64,000 nucleotides of DNA from positions 310,001 through 374,000 of the forward strand of contig NZ_JAKRVX010000001.1 in the NCBI RefSeq assembly GCF_023638035.1, read 5' to 3'. How positions within the stretch are numbered: position 1 is the first letter of the stretch; every line of letters begins with the position of its first letter. Source of the stretch: Natronocalculus amylovorans (GTDB lineage: Archaea; Halobacteriota; Halobacteria; Halobacteriales; Haloferacaceae). The notes under the pieces are model-generated. The model had not been told where the DNA came from, searched no databases, and saw only the letters and a list, made by a program, of their open reading frames with translations. Made by a program: the position numbers and the translations under genes. This document shows positions 43,300 to 51,985 of this stretch, one piece after another.

Positions 43300-44467
43300 T
43301 GGTTCAACCACGACTGCGGAGCGACTGCAACACGAACTGAAGCGTCTTATTCCTGCAGTAAAAATGGCTCGTCGGAATCTCACTCGGAATACACTTCGGA
43401 CAGCACTTGCTGCACTCGGCGTGTTGATCGGGGTGTTTGCAATTGCATCTCTTGGGCTGTTTGGGAATATTCTTGCACTCTCTGCCAGTGCGGAACTTGG
43501 CGGAATTGGGAATCAGCTCATCATTACACCAAATGAAGATGCAGGGGTAACCGGACTCGACATCCGTGATGTTGATGCGGTTACAAGAGCGGTGGGGACA
43601 GATGGGACTGCAGTACCGTTGCTCACGACAAGCGGATTACTCTCTGCAAGCGGTGGGCAGACATTTGGACAGGTGTATGGTGCAGATAACCCTGCTGCAC
43701 TGTTTACTGCACGCGAAGGCACAATCCCCGATCGACATCGGCAAGGAGCAATCGTTGGCGGGGACGTTGCAGAGACGCTTGACCTTCGTATTGGGAGTGC
43801 GATCGAAGTCGAATCGAGTCGCTATCGTGTGATTGCAATCCTTGAGTCAGAAGAGTTGCTTACGCCAGTGAATCCAAACAGTGCCGTTATCCTTCCTGAA
43901 GCTGCGTTCGCACAACGATCGTATGACCAGATTGTCGTCCAAGCACAGAGTGGTGAGTCTGCAAGTGTGATTGCAGAGCGCGTACGAACACAGCTCAACA
44001 GTCGAGAGGAGCGTGTGTCCGTGTTTGAGCTGTCAAGCATTCTTGAGACGATCGATGAGTTCTTTTCGCTACTTAATCAGTTCTTGCTCGGAATCGCCGG
44101 TATCTCGCTGGTTGTCGCTGGCGTGAGTATTTTCAATGTAATGTTAATGAGCACAACTGAGCGGCGACAAGAGATTGGTGTCCTCCGTGCAGTCGGTGTA
44201 CAAAAAGGAGATGTACTTCGCGTACTCCTCGCAGAAGCTGTTTTGTTAGGGGTGATTGGTGGACTCTTTGGCGCACTGTTTGCAGGGCTTGCAGCGATTG
44301 GCCTTGTGTTTATTGCACCGATCGGATTTGATGTTGTGCTTGTCGCCTCAAATGCGGTGTATCTTTTCGGTGCATTTGTATTTGGTGTGATTGTGTGTCT
44401 GCTCTCAGGGTTATATCCTGCGTATAAAGCGGCAACACTCCGCCCTGTAGAAGCGCTCAGGGGATAG
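43292..44467 (+). CDS. FtsX/MacB-type ABC permease
   Basis: This 391-residue protein has one N-terminal helix (ALAALGVLIGVFAIASLGLF, about 39-58), a large extracellular domain (about 60-255), and three C-terminal helices. The last three include GISLVVAGVSIFNVMLMSTTERRQEIGVLRAVG, the diagnostic FtsX/MacB loop. It uses the preceding ATPase and probably works with the NEW3-like protein at the surface. The GTG start overlaps the ATPase end. The cargo (peptide, lipoprotein or antibiotic) is not determined. Confidence 0.88.
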   Translation: MASGSTTTAERLQHELKRLIPAVKMARRNLTRNTLRTALAALGVLIGVFAIASLGLFGNILALSASAELGGIGNQLIITPNEDAGVTGLDIRDVDAVTRAVGTDGTAVPLLTTSGLLSASGGQTFGQVYGADNPAALFTAREGTIPDRHRQGAIVGGDVAETLDLRIGSAIEVESSRYRVIAILESEELLTPVNPNSAVILPEAAFAQRSYDQIVVQAQSGESASVIAERVRTQLNSREERVSVFELSSILETIDEFFSLLNQFLLGIAGISLVVAGVSIFNVMLMSTTERRQEIGVLRAVGVQKGDVLRVLLAEAVLLGVIGGLFGALFAGLAAIGLVFIAPIGFDVVLVASNAVYLFGAFVFGVIVCLLSGLYPAYKAATLRPVEALRG

Positions 44468-44595
44468 ACACCCATCGACCTGTTATTGGAATCTAAGTCC
44501 GAATAGGGCCTGTAATTCTCAGATTCGATACTGTCTGACGAAGGTTTAATTCCCATGGCTCAAAGAAATTTACTAGAGACTGGGTGTCACTGTGA

Positions 44596-45570
44596 ATGGT
44601 AGATTCTAACTCTAATTCCGATTGCAGTTCTGGGCGTGATGAAGCGACGGGTGAGGTAGCCATGAGTAGTGCTGGCTCATCGCAGTTAGTTCTACCACCA
44701 ATTGACGCTGTGACTGACGTGTCTGTCACAACACCACCAGACACCTACCGAGGCAGTACACAAGAACCTGAACCGACAGTAGAGACAATAACAGATACAG
44801 GCATCCAAAATGCTACAGGGCCACCTGAGACGCTCTCCGCTGACGAATACGTTGCACGGGTAGCGGAGCTTGTTTTTATCGATCCAGCCCGTGCCGGTGA
44901 TCGAATCGGTGATCTGCTTTCTATTTTTGAAACGTCCGATGACGCGATTCGTAGAGATATTAGCGACACGATAGAGTGGCTTGGGTATCGCCGACCACAG
45001 GAGTTTGTCACATGGTCAGATGGGTTTGTGATGTGTGCAACTGCCGATGATCCTGAACAAGCATATCTTGGGCTTCGATCGTTGGCACAAGTTGCAAATG
45101 AGAATGAAACCGCTGCAGCAAAAGGACTCAAACCAGCGATCAACCGCCTCGATACAACGGACATAACCCTCCGAACCGCAGCGCTCGCAGTGATCGCAGA
45201 AGTTGGTGCAAGACATACACAACAAGTGAGTCGTGCAGACCGATCGCTGGCAAATGCACTCACCGCGCCAGCTGCACGGGTGCGGACTGTGGCATGCATT
45301 GCGGCAGGAAATCTACTGGCGGTTGACCCACAGCGATTCCCACAGACATCGATGCGGCTCTTTGCCGTCTTGGATGATGAAGACGAGAGAGTCAACACAT
45401 ACGCGCATGTTGCGCTTACGAACTTTGCAATCGAACAGCCCGCTGTGATTCCAAATAAATCGGTCGTTGTCGATCGGCTCGATACCGTCTCAGATGAGTT
45501 GTTGGGGCTTAAAGAAGGAACAACCGCAAAAGCGGTGGCCGAAGTGACAAAAGTGCAAGCAGGATATTGA
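44596..45570 (+). CDS. HEAT-repeat-like protein
   Basis: This 324-residue soluble protein has about 80 N-terminal residues that are low-complexity Ser/Thr/Pro/Glu. The rest is a helical solenoid with repeat-like blocks: LRTAALAVIAEVGARH, VRTVACIAAGNLLAVDP, VNTYAHVALTNFAIEQP. It looks like an Armadillo/HEAT protein of the kind seen in haloarchaea, used as a binding scaffold. Partner is unknown. An ATTTACTA box is 21-28 bases before the ATG. It follows the export operon by about 130 bases. Confidence 0.68.
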   Translation: MVDSNSNSDCSSGRDEATGEVAMSSAGSSQLVLPPIDAVTDVSVTTPPDTYRGSTQEPEPTVETITDTGIQNATGPPETLSADEYVARVAELVFIDPARAGDRIGDLLSIFETSDDAIRRDISDTIEWLGYRRPQEFVTWSDGFVMCATADDPEQAYLGLRSLAQVANENETAAAKGLKPAINRLDTTDITLRTAALAVIAEVGARHTQQVSRADRSLANALTAPAARVRTVACIAAGNLLAVDPQRFPQTSMRLFAVLDDEDERVNTYAHVALTNFAIEQPAVIPNKSVVVDRLDTVSDELLGLKEGTTAKAVAEVTKVQAGY

Positions 45571-45621
45571 GAGCAGGAGTGTCTCCCGCACGACATGAGT
45601 AAGAAGTGAGTACAAAACGTT

Positions 45622-46221
45622 CTAATTCGGCGGACCGCGGTCGGGGTCATCATCGTGCGGGGGACCACCACCAGAACCGTTTCCGCCACCACATGAATTC
45701 CCAGGTGGATCTTTAGTTACAGAAACAGTTGCGGTTGTCTGTATATTCGTCTCAGCAATACTTGTCGAGGCTTGCGGCGGTGTGAGTGTTGTTGTTAAAT
45801 GAAACGCAACCTCTGATTCTTTTGTACATCGATCGCTTGTAAAATTATCCACAGAAAATGCATCAGTCTCTAGCAAGTCGACAGTATCGCCCTCAACTGT
45901 TGCTGTCCCATGTGTCTTCTCAACCGTTTTTTCAGAATGCTCTACAGTTGCTTGGGCACCAGTACCCATATTTTCCGCAACGAGTTCGATCGAGAGCACT
46001 GAATCCACAGTCGCGCCTTCCCACGAAAAAACAAGCATCGGAGAGACAAGGAGTTCCGAGATACGACCATCTTTCGTCGTAATAGACGTATCTTTGGCTG
46101 TGAAATTAGAGACTGAAACCGTCGCAGCCGCTGGTTTTGACGCTGATAGTGACCAACCAGCCAGTATCGTGCCGGAGGTTACCCCAACGGTCCGTAACAA
46201 CTGTCGACGGCTGTAGAACAT
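45622..46221 (-). CDS. Tat-exported protein, paralogue of its neighbour
   Basis: This 199-residue protein has a twin-arginine signal (SRRQLLRTVGVTSGTILAG). Its mature part has strands DTSITTKDGRISELLVSP and FSWEGATVDSVLSIELV, the same pattern as ATLTSHDGSIAELIVEP and VEWEGFNSAETDAEMEI in the upstream protein. The C terminus is Gly/Pro/Asp rich (GGGNGSGGGPPHDDDPDRGP). It follows the upstream paralogue by six bases, so both are one operon. No family is recognised; an extracellular beta-sandwich with a shared partner is likely. Confidence 0.72.
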   Translation of the reverse strand: MFYSRRQLLRTVGVTSGTILAGWSLSASKPAAATVSVSNFTAKDTSITTKDGRISELLVSPMLVFSWEGATVDSVLSIELVAENMGTGAQATVEHSEKTVEKTHGTATVEGDTVDLLETDAFSVDNFTSDRCTKESEVAFHLTTTLTPPQASTSIAETNIQTTATVSVTKDPPGNSCGGGNGSGGGPPHDDDPDRGPPN

Positions 46222-46227
46222 GTCTCT

Positions 46228-46830
46228 CTATTCGTCTTCCACTTCGTTGTCCGATGTTGCAGTGGTCTCGACTGTACCACCAATGTCAACATCCGCAGGT
46301 TGATTTTTGACAACAACATCAAATTCGGTTGTATCAGTCGCTGACGCGTCCTCAGTTGAGATCCCGAACGTGACCGTTACTGTCGTTTCTGTCTCATCAG
46401 CATCAACTTCAGATTCAAACGTCTCTTCGCTCCAAGTTTCAAGTAGGTCAATGTCGTCACCATCATCATCGAAATCAAATTCGTCACTACCAGTATATCC
46501 TGATAGGGTCTCCGATCTTTCAATTGCAATATCATCTTCCCCATCTGTACTGAATGTAATCTCCATCTCTGCATCTGTCTCTGCTGAATTGAATCCTTCC
46601 CATTCAACATCGAGTGTTGGTTCAACAATGAGCTCAGCAATGCTTCCATCATGAGAGGTGAGTGTTGCATCTTCTGCTTCAATTACAGAGCCTTCAGCTG
46701 CAAGTGCAGGCTGTGATGCACTGAATAGACCGATCGCTCCGAGCGATGTTACACTCGCCCCCATGAGGATGATACCACGCCGGGAGATCAGGCCGCGCTC
46801 GTCCGTATTCTTGGTTGAATCTGTTGACAT
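46228..46830 (-). CDS. Tat-exported acidic protein, first of a paralogous pair
   Basis: This 200-residue protein has a twin-arginine signal (SRRGIILMGASVTSLGAIGL) and an Ala-rich cleavage region (QPALAAEG), followed by a very acidic beta-rich domain (FSTDGEDDIAIERSETLSGY, TVTVTFGISTEDASAT). It shares the strand pattern with the downstream gene, indicating duplication. No lipobox Cys is found, so it is released or held by partners. The role is unknown; it resembles other short Tat substrates of haloarchaea with no assigned function. Confidence 0.72.
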   Translation of the reverse strand: MSTDSTKNTDERGLISRRGIILMGASVTSLGAIGLFSASQPALAAEGSVIEAEDATLTSHDGSIAELIVEPTLDVEWEGFNSAETDAEMEITFSTDGEDDIAIERSETLSGYTGSDEFDFDDDGDDIDLLETWSEETFESEVDADETETTVTVTFGISTEDASATDTTEFDVVVKNQPADVDIGGTVETTATSDNEVEDE

Positions 46831-47034
46831 ACGTTACTGTACGCTAACCTATCAACAGCCATTGTAAACAGCCAGTTACCGATGATCACGGAAGCTGTAG
46901 GAAGCCGCTGCCAAATCCGTAGGGTCGGTATTCGGGGCCGTATTCTGATACTACATCGCGGTAGCAGTTGGCTGTGAGTCGTGAATGTCTTACAATCGAT
47001 ACATAACAAACTACTAACTGTTCAGACTTAGTGT

Positions 47035-47490
47035 ATGGATGCTACGAATATGGTGGAGTCGAGCATGTCAGTTCAGACAACGCCTCCGTACCAAAATGCC
47101 ACAGACCTGCTTCACGAGGCCCCAGAGTCGTTTGTCACCGCAGTTGATAGCCAACTCGATGGGAGTTTGGACTGTCTTGGTATCTACACGCCGCGGTCGT
47201 TAGACGTACTCTTTGCCACCGGTGAGTTCTCAGCACAAAAAGATGCGGGGCAACTACCCCTCATCGCCAAGGATACTGGTATTGAGATTGTGTTCGGAGA
47301 TGCGGCACGAGAGCATCTGTATGAGCTGGGCGAATTTGCGTACGCGCTGGATTCGTACACACATGGATCGGTATTAAGAGTCGGACTTACCGAAGAGACT
47401 GGCCTGCTGATCGTTGGATCGTTCAGCGCTGCTGTTGTTAAAACCGTACTCAGTACAGTAGATACATATCTCCGTATCGAACGTAACTAA
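47035..47490 (+). CDS. Uncharacterised haloarchaeal protein
   Basis: This soluble protein of up to 151 residues has a central block VDSQLDGSLDCLGIYTPRSL, then DVLFATGEFSAQ, and C-terminal strands HGSVLRVGLTEETGLLIVGS. The alternation of strands and helices is protein-like and consistent with the haloarchaeal DUF7522-type families, but I do not recognise it with confidence. Starts at 47035, 47050 or 47065 are all in frame. It stands alone between the Tat-substrate pair (divergent) and tRNA-Ala (convergent). Confidence 0.6.
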   Translation: MDATNMVESSMSVQTTPPYQNATDLLHEAPESFVTAVDSQLDGSLDCLGIYTPRSLDVLFATGEFSAQKDAGQLPLIAKDTGIEIVFGDAAREHLYELGEFAYALDSYTHGSVLRVGLTEETGLLIVGSFSAAVVKTVLSTVDTYLRIERN

Positions 47491-47525
47491 TTTGCCGCGC
47501 ACCCACGTAAAATAAATAGACAATG

Positions 47526-47597
47526 TGGACTTGCCGGGATTTGAACCCGGGGCCTCTTCCTTGCGAAGGAAGCGATCTGCCACTGATCTACAAGCCC
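47526..47597 (-). tRNA. tRNA-Ala (anticodon CGC)
   Basis: Reading the complement gives acceptor GGGCTTG pairing with CAAGTCC (one G-U pair), D arm GATC/GATC, anticodon stem CTTCC/GGAAG around TTCGCAA (anticodon CGC), T arm CCGGG-TTCAAAT-CCCGG and discriminator A, in total 72 bases. No intron is present. It reads GCG codons. Confidence 0.95.
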
Positions 47598-47641
47598 GCA
47601 CTGGTACTGTGCCAACCAGAATATTTGTAGTTTCTGTTTTT

Positions 47642-48244
47642 TTACCGTATTGGCCGTTCAGATACGGGTTGACGAACATCTAGCAGCCCGATATAGCCTG
47701 CAAGTAGACCGAGTATAAGCCCTGTGAAGTGCGCAATCAGTGCCACACCAGGGCGGCCGGTTGCGATCGTCACAAGCAGTGCAATCACCACAAAGAGTCC
47801 AAACTGTGCGCGGCCACTGAGCTCGATAGAGCGGAACACAGCCTGTGAAACGATGTTGCCAGCGAGTAGGTATCCCAGCAATCCAAAGATTGCCCCACTC
47901 GCACCAATGACACCAGCTGGACCACCAATGACGCCACTAATAAACACTTCAGAGACTCCTGCAAGGACGCCCACGCTCAAAAAGAACACGTGAAATCGAG
48001 CTCGGGTAGTCCGTCGCTCAACAAGAAGCCCAAACAACACGAGAGCGATCATATTTGCAGTATAGTGTCCAACGCCGCTATGTGCGTACACACTTGTAAT
48101 AAGACCCCACGGGTTCACGACAAACGGCGGTGCAAGTGCGAACAGCCCAGTCGCAAGAGCAGCGCTAAACACTCCAATCAGTGACTGGATTATAAAAACG
48201 ATTGTACAGATGAGGAGGACTTCGAGCGTGGGACTCCGGCTCAT
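47642..48244 (-). CDS. Rhomboid-family intramembrane serine protease
   Basis: This 200-residue protein has six hydrophobic helices. The catalytic serine is S116 in GASGAIFG and the base is H172 in IAHFTGLILG. The earlier H55/H60 and N64 (VYAHSGVGHYTANMIAL) match the conserved first-helix and oxyanion residues. It should cleave single-span membrane proteins within the bilayer. Haloarchaeal rhomboids affect surface-protein maturation. It begins 143 bases past the end of rpsJ, and the tRNA-Ala gene lies downstream of it, all on the same strand. Confidence 0.88.
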   Translation of the reverse strand: MSRSPTLEVLLICTIVFIIQSLIGVFSAALATGLFALAPPFVVNPWGLITSVYAHSGVGHYTANMIALVLFGLLVERRTTRARFHVFFLSVGVLAGVSEVFISGVIGGPAGVIGASGAIFGLLGYLLAGNIVSQAVFRSIELSGRAQFGLFVVIALLVTIATGRPGVALIAHFTGLILGLLAGYIGLLDVRQPVSERPIR

Positions 48245-48387
48245 ACACCATGTACGGTCTCAGTCCCTAAAATCGATTGCCAACGTTATCACTCAGATGA
48301 ATAAAACAAAAAGAATATTGTAGCGCGATGCACCTTAGCGGCGCGAGTCCGCTATAGTACAGCGAACGGGTGTGAGTATGACCTCAA

Positions 48388-48696
48388 TCAGTCTTCGAGG
48401 ACAATCTCGATGCTCACGTCGTTCGGTACTTGGATACGCATGAGCTGTCGAAGCGCACGTTCGTCCGCGTCGATATCGACGAGGCGCTTGTGAACGCGCA
48501 TCTCCCAGTGCTCCCACGTAGCCGTACCTTCTCCGTCCGGCGACTTGCGCGCGGGGATCTCCAACGTTTTCGTTGGAAGCGGGATCGGCCCGCTCAGGTT
48601 CACACCTGTCTTCTCCGCGATCTCGCGAACGTCGCTGCAGATGTCGTCGAGATCCTCCGGGCTTGTGCCCGCGAGGCGAACGCGTGCTTGCTGCAT
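48388..48696 (-). CDS. rpsJ: 30S ribosomal protein uS10
   Basis: This 102-residue protein has the usual S10 core ([40 protein letters not shown]). Its ATG directly follows the EF-1alpha stop (no bases between), the classic archaeal order EF-1alpha then S10. It belongs to the small-subunit head. The sequence is normal for a haloarchaeon. Confidence 0.97.
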   Translation of the reverse strand: MQQARVRLAGTSPEDLDDICSDVREIAEKTGVNLSGPIPLPTKTLEIPARKSPDGEGTATWEHWEMRVHKRLVDIDADERALRQLMRIQVPNDVSIEIVLED

Positions 48697-49962
48697 TTAT
48701 CGCTCGTTGACCTCGAGCACCTTACCAGCCGCGATGGTCTGACCCATGTCGCGGACTGCGAAGCTGCCGAGTTCTGGAATCTCGCCTGATGGCTCGATGC
48801 TGAGCGGTTTCTGTGGGCGGACAGTGACGATCGCTGCGTCACCGGACTTGATGAAGTCTGGGTTCTCCTCTGCGACCTCACCCGATGCTGGGTCGAGTTT
48901 CTGATCGATCGACTCGACCGTACATGCGACCTGCGCGGTGTGAGCGTGGAAGACAGGCGTGTAACCTGCGGTAATCACGCTTGGGTGCTGCATGACAACA
49001 AGCTGTGCCTTGAAGGTCTCTGCGACCTTTGGTGGGTCGTCTGCTGGACCACAGACGTCACCACGGCGGATGTCGTCTTTGCCAATGCCACGAACGTTGA
49101 ATCCAACGTTGTCACCTGGGCCTGCTTTTGGCACCTCTTCGTGGTGCATCTCAACAGTTTTGACCTCTCCGGAGACATCGGATGGCTGGAAGGAGACGTT
49201 GTCGCCTGTTTTCAGCTCACCGGTCTCGACACGTCCGACTGGGACGGTACCGATTCCCGAGATTGTGTATACATCCTGGATTGGAAGACGCAGTGGTGCG
49301 TCCGTTGGTGGCTCAACCTCTGGAAGGTCGTTAAGTGCTTCAAGAAGCGTTGGGCCGTCGTACCAGCCTGTGTTTTCGCTTCGCTCTGAGATGTTGTCAC
49401 CCTCGAATGCGGAGATTGGGATGAACGTGGTTTCGTCGCTGAAGCGGACCTGTTTGAGGAGCTGTTTGACTTCCTCAGTGACCTCTTCGAAGGTGTCTTC
49501 GCTGTAGTCAACAACATCCATTTTGTTGACACCAATGATGAGCTCGTTAATGCCGAGCGTTCGTGCGAGGAAGACGTGCTCGCGTGTCTGTGGTGCGACA
49601 CCGTCGTCTGCTGCGACGACGAGAACCGCGTTGTCTGCCTGCGATGCACCAGTGATCATGTTTTTCACAAAGTCACGGTGACCTGGGCAGTCGACAATGG
49701 TGAAGTAGTATTTGTCGGTGTCGAATTCCTGGTGTGCGATGTCAATGGTGACACCACGCTCTCGCTCTTCTGCGAGGTTGTCCATAACGTAGGCGAATTC
49801 GAATCCACCTTTGCCTTTTTCTTCCGCCTCTTGGCGGTGCTGTTCAATTACGTGCTCTGGAACGGATCCTGTCTCGAACAGGAGTCGTCCCACGAGTGTA
49901 CTTTTTCCGTGGTCAACGTGGCCGATAATAGCCAAGTTTTGGTGTGGTTTGTCGTCGCTCAT
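48697..49962 (-). CDS. tuf: Translation elongation factor EF-1alpha
   Basis: This 421-residue GTPase carries the G1 GHVDHGKST (14-22), G3 DCPGHRDF, G4 NKMD and C-terminal beta-barrel domains. It delivers aminoacyl-tRNA to the ribosome. It is transcribed with rpsJ. Upstream is a 212-base gap before hom, with a TATA-like GTTTTAGGGT about 50 bases before the ATG (50011-50020), so it probably has its own promoter even though it sits inside the cluster. Confidence 0.97.
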   Translation of the reverse strand: MSDDKPHQNLAIIGHVDHGKSTLVGRLLFETGSVPEHVIEQHRQEAEEKGKGGFEFAYVMDNLAEERERGVTIDIAHQEFDTDKYYFTIVDCPGHRDFVKNMITGASQADNAVLVVAADDGVAPQTREHVFLARTLGINELIIGVNKMDVVDYSEDTFEEVTEEVKQLLKQVRFSDETTFIPISAFEGDNISERSENTGWYDGPTLLEALNDLPEVEPPTDAPLRLPIQDVYTISGIGTVPVGRVETGELKTGDNVSFQPSDVSGEVKTVEMHHEEVPKAGPGDNVGFNVRGIGKDDIRRGDVCGPADDPPKVAETFKAQLVVMQHPSVITAGYTPVFHAHTAQVACTVESIDQKLDPASGEVAEENPDFIKSGDAAIVTVRPQKPLSIEPSGEIPELGSFAVRDMGQTIAAGKVLEVNER

Positions 49963-50174
49963 GGGTAAGTCACGCGCTAAGGCGCTCTGTGGGGATTCTT
50001 TCGTCTGTTTACCCTAAAACCATTTCGATACGTCGCCCCGACGAGGTCAACGCCGTCTTGCGGTTTGTGGGTCGGTGACGTATGTGTAGCATAAGCATAC
50101 CGTTCGGATGACTGAACTTGTCTGCTCCGCTCAAAAGTGACAGAAATAGTAACTGATCGCCGCTGCAGACCGTA

Positions 50175-51128
50175 TTATAATAATCGGCCTACGTCAGAAA
50201 GCACCGCGGTGGCTGTCTCGGGACCACCGGCACCACGACCACTAATGTTGAGCCGTCCAGCATGCGTGGTGTCTAATTGAACGATATTTCGTGTCCCGCT
50301 AACTGCAAGCGCTGAGTTCTCAGGAATCAGCCGTGGTCCAACACGAATGCCATCGCGTGACGCCTCACCAATCAATCGAACTGTTCGGCCGTCGTCTGCT
50401 GCAAGATCGAGTGCAGCACCGGGGACATTTGTAATACCGTCCACAGTTGCATCGTCGAGCGCGAATTCCTGTTCACCTTGACTGAGAACATTTGCTAAGA
50501 TGACACATTTGAGCGCTGCATCAGTTCCCTCAACATCAAACGTTGGGTCAGCTTCCGCTACGCCCATATCTTGGGCTTCCGCAAGAACGTGCTCATAGTC
50601 GAGCCCTTCAGCGGCCATCCGTGTGAGGATGAAGTTTGCGGTCCCATTGAGCACTCCACGCGCTGCAGTGATGTGTCCGGGCCCAAAGTCTTCGATCGTC
50701 GACAGCGCAGGAATCGCACCGCCAACGGTGGCCTCAAATCGGATATCACCATCGCTTGCAGTGACTAGTTCCATGAGATCTCCGTACCGTTCTGCAACTG
50801 GCCCTTTATTCGCGAGGACAACGTGTCGGTCATGTTCTAACCCTGCCTTCACATGGGCAAATCCAGGCTCCGCATCACCAAGGGTCGTTGGTGTTGCTTC
50901 AACAAGCACGTCGTATGATGCATCAAGTGCAGCCTCTGGATTCTCATCACCAACGGTTCCGTCAGCATCTTTCCGGGTAAAGATGGCCTCTGGGTCAAGG
51001 CCTTTAGCGTCGATCGCTGCACTCTGTGAATCTGCTACTGCAGTTACTGTGTAGTCATACTCTTCGGCAAGTTCGACAACCGATCGGCCAACAGCCCCAG
51101 CACCCAATACTGCAAGTCGTCCGCTCAT
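50175..51128 (-). CDS. hom: Homoserine dehydrogenase
   Basis: This 317-residue enzyme has the NADPH-binding loop (LAVLGAGAVGRSVVELAEEY), the catalytic segments LANKGPVAERYG and VGGAIPALSTIEDFGPG, and GVLNGTANFILTRM. It reduces aspartate semialdehyde to homoserine, the branch point to threonine and methionine. It lacks the C-terminal ACT domain found in many bacterial versions; instead a separate ACT-domain protein overlaps its start by four bases and likely supplies regulation. Confidence 0.93.
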   Translation of the reverse strand: MSGRLAVLGAGAVGRSVVELAEEYDYTVTAVADSQSAAIDAKGLDPEAIFTRKDADGTVGDENPEAALDASYDVLVEATPTTLGDAEPGFAHVKAGLEHDRHVVLANKGPVAERYGDLMELVTASDGDIRFEATVGGAIPALSTIEDFGPGHITAARGVLNGTANFILTRMAAEGLDYEHVLAEAQDMGVAEADPTFDVEGTDAALKCVILANVLSQGEQEFALDDATVDGITNVPGAALDLAADDGRTVRLIGEASRDGIRVGPRLIPENSALAVSGTRNIVQLDTTHAGRLNISGRGAGGPETATAVLSDVGRLL

Positions 51129-51658
51129 TGTACCACCTCCGTAAGCGGTTCAATGACGTGTAAGTCTTTTTCGGCTGCAATTTTACGGAGTGCCCCAAGT
51201 GTATCTTCAGTTGTCCCTGCACGGGTTGCAAGCCGAAGGAGTGCACTTGACTGTTCATCTGTTCCCTCGCGTCCAGAGAGAGACAAGTCGTTCAGTGATG
51301 CATTCGCACAGCCCTCAATCCGTTTGAGTGTATCAGAGAGGTCAGTGTCAACAAGGTGGCCAACGAGCAACACGGTGAGCTCCTCATCGTATCGTTCGGT
51401 ACCTGCCTGCATGACATTCACACCTGCATCTCGAAGCGCTTCAACAATTGTTTCGAACCGATGTGGTGTACACGAAAAGTCAACCTCCACAGGGATATGC
51501 CCACGTGGTGTGAGATTACCACGTTCGTGGTAGATCGACATGAGATTGCCTCCGTTGTCCGAGATCGGCTGTAGCGCCCGGAGTAGCTCACCCGGCTCGT
51601 CAACAAGTTCGAGTCGAACCGTGTGCGTCTGTGCTTCCGTTGAATCTGGAGAACTCAT
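51125..51658 (-). CDS. ACT-domain regulatory partner of homoserine dehydrogenase
   Basis: This 177-residue protein has an N-terminal ACT domain (VRLELVDEPGELLRALQPIS, DNGGNLMSIYHERG) and a second region (LLVGHLVDTDLSDTLKRIEG) that probably adds another ligand fold. ACT domains bind amino acids and control enzymes, so this protein should sense threonine or a related end product and act on Hom (inference). Its stop overlaps the hom ATG, giving translational coupling. Its own ATG in turn overlaps the stop of a 39-residue leader ORF. Confidence 0.8.
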   Translation of the reverse strand: MSSPDSTEAQTHTVRLELVDEPGELLRALQPISDNGGNLMSIYHERGNLTPRGHIPVEVDFSCTPHRFETIVEALRDAGVNVMQAGTERYDEELTVLLVGHLVDTDLSDTLKRIEGCANASLNDLSLSGREGTDEQSSALLRLATRAGTTEDTLGALRKIAAEKDLHVIEPLTEVVQ

Positions 51659-51774
51659 TCGTGCACCCCCACCAGGACCGCATCCGCTGTTGCTGTTGTT
51701 GTGCCCGACGAAAAGCAGTCACTAGATACCTCCGAAGCGATACGTCGGGTGGCGGATGGCGATTCCTTCCACAT
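51655..51774 (-). CDS. 39-residue Thr-rich leader ORF before ACT-hom
   Basis: A short frame from the ATG complementary to 51772-51774 ends with a TGA (51655-51657) that overlaps the start of the ACT gene as ATGA. Residues 25-31 read TTTATAD, with Thr codons ACA-ACA-ACA, then GCA, ACA. It starts MWKESPSATRRIASE and ends VLVGVHE. A TATA box (51799-51806) lies 25-32 bases before the ATG, so the message probably begins at this ATG with no untranslated leader. The threonine run upstream of a homoserine dehydrogenase operon recalls bacterial thrL. It may be a leader peptide sensing Thr-tRNA, or simply a small protein. Not recognised. Confidence 0.55.
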   Translation of the reverse strand: MWKESPSATRRIASEVSSDCFSSGTTTATADAVLVGVHE

Positions 51775-51798
51775 ACTACGTCAGTGTTCTGCCGTGAG

Positions 51799-51806
51799 CT
51801 ATAAGG
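51799..51806 (-). promoter_or_regulatory. TATA box for the leader-ACT-hom transcript
   Basis: On the complementary strand this reads CCTTATAG, 25-32 bases before the leader ATG at 51774. No better TATA box lies between the leader start and the ACT gene. Confidence 0.55.
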
Positions 51807-51985
51807 CTTCGTCGAAGACAGATGCTGCCAACGAATCCGTACGGTACCACAGCACAAAGGTAATCTCTTCCACAAACTGATCACCAGAATAAAAACCGGA
51901 CTCCAATGTAACGAACCGTAGCTTCAGGGGGCAGAGTGTTATACCCGATCAAAAATAGAAAACAGATCTGGTAGAGTTCGGGCGC

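Noticed and set aside
48940-49389. A Trp/Cys-rich frame antisense to EF-1alpha
   Set aside because: Composition is not halophilic and it mirrors a highly conserved gene.
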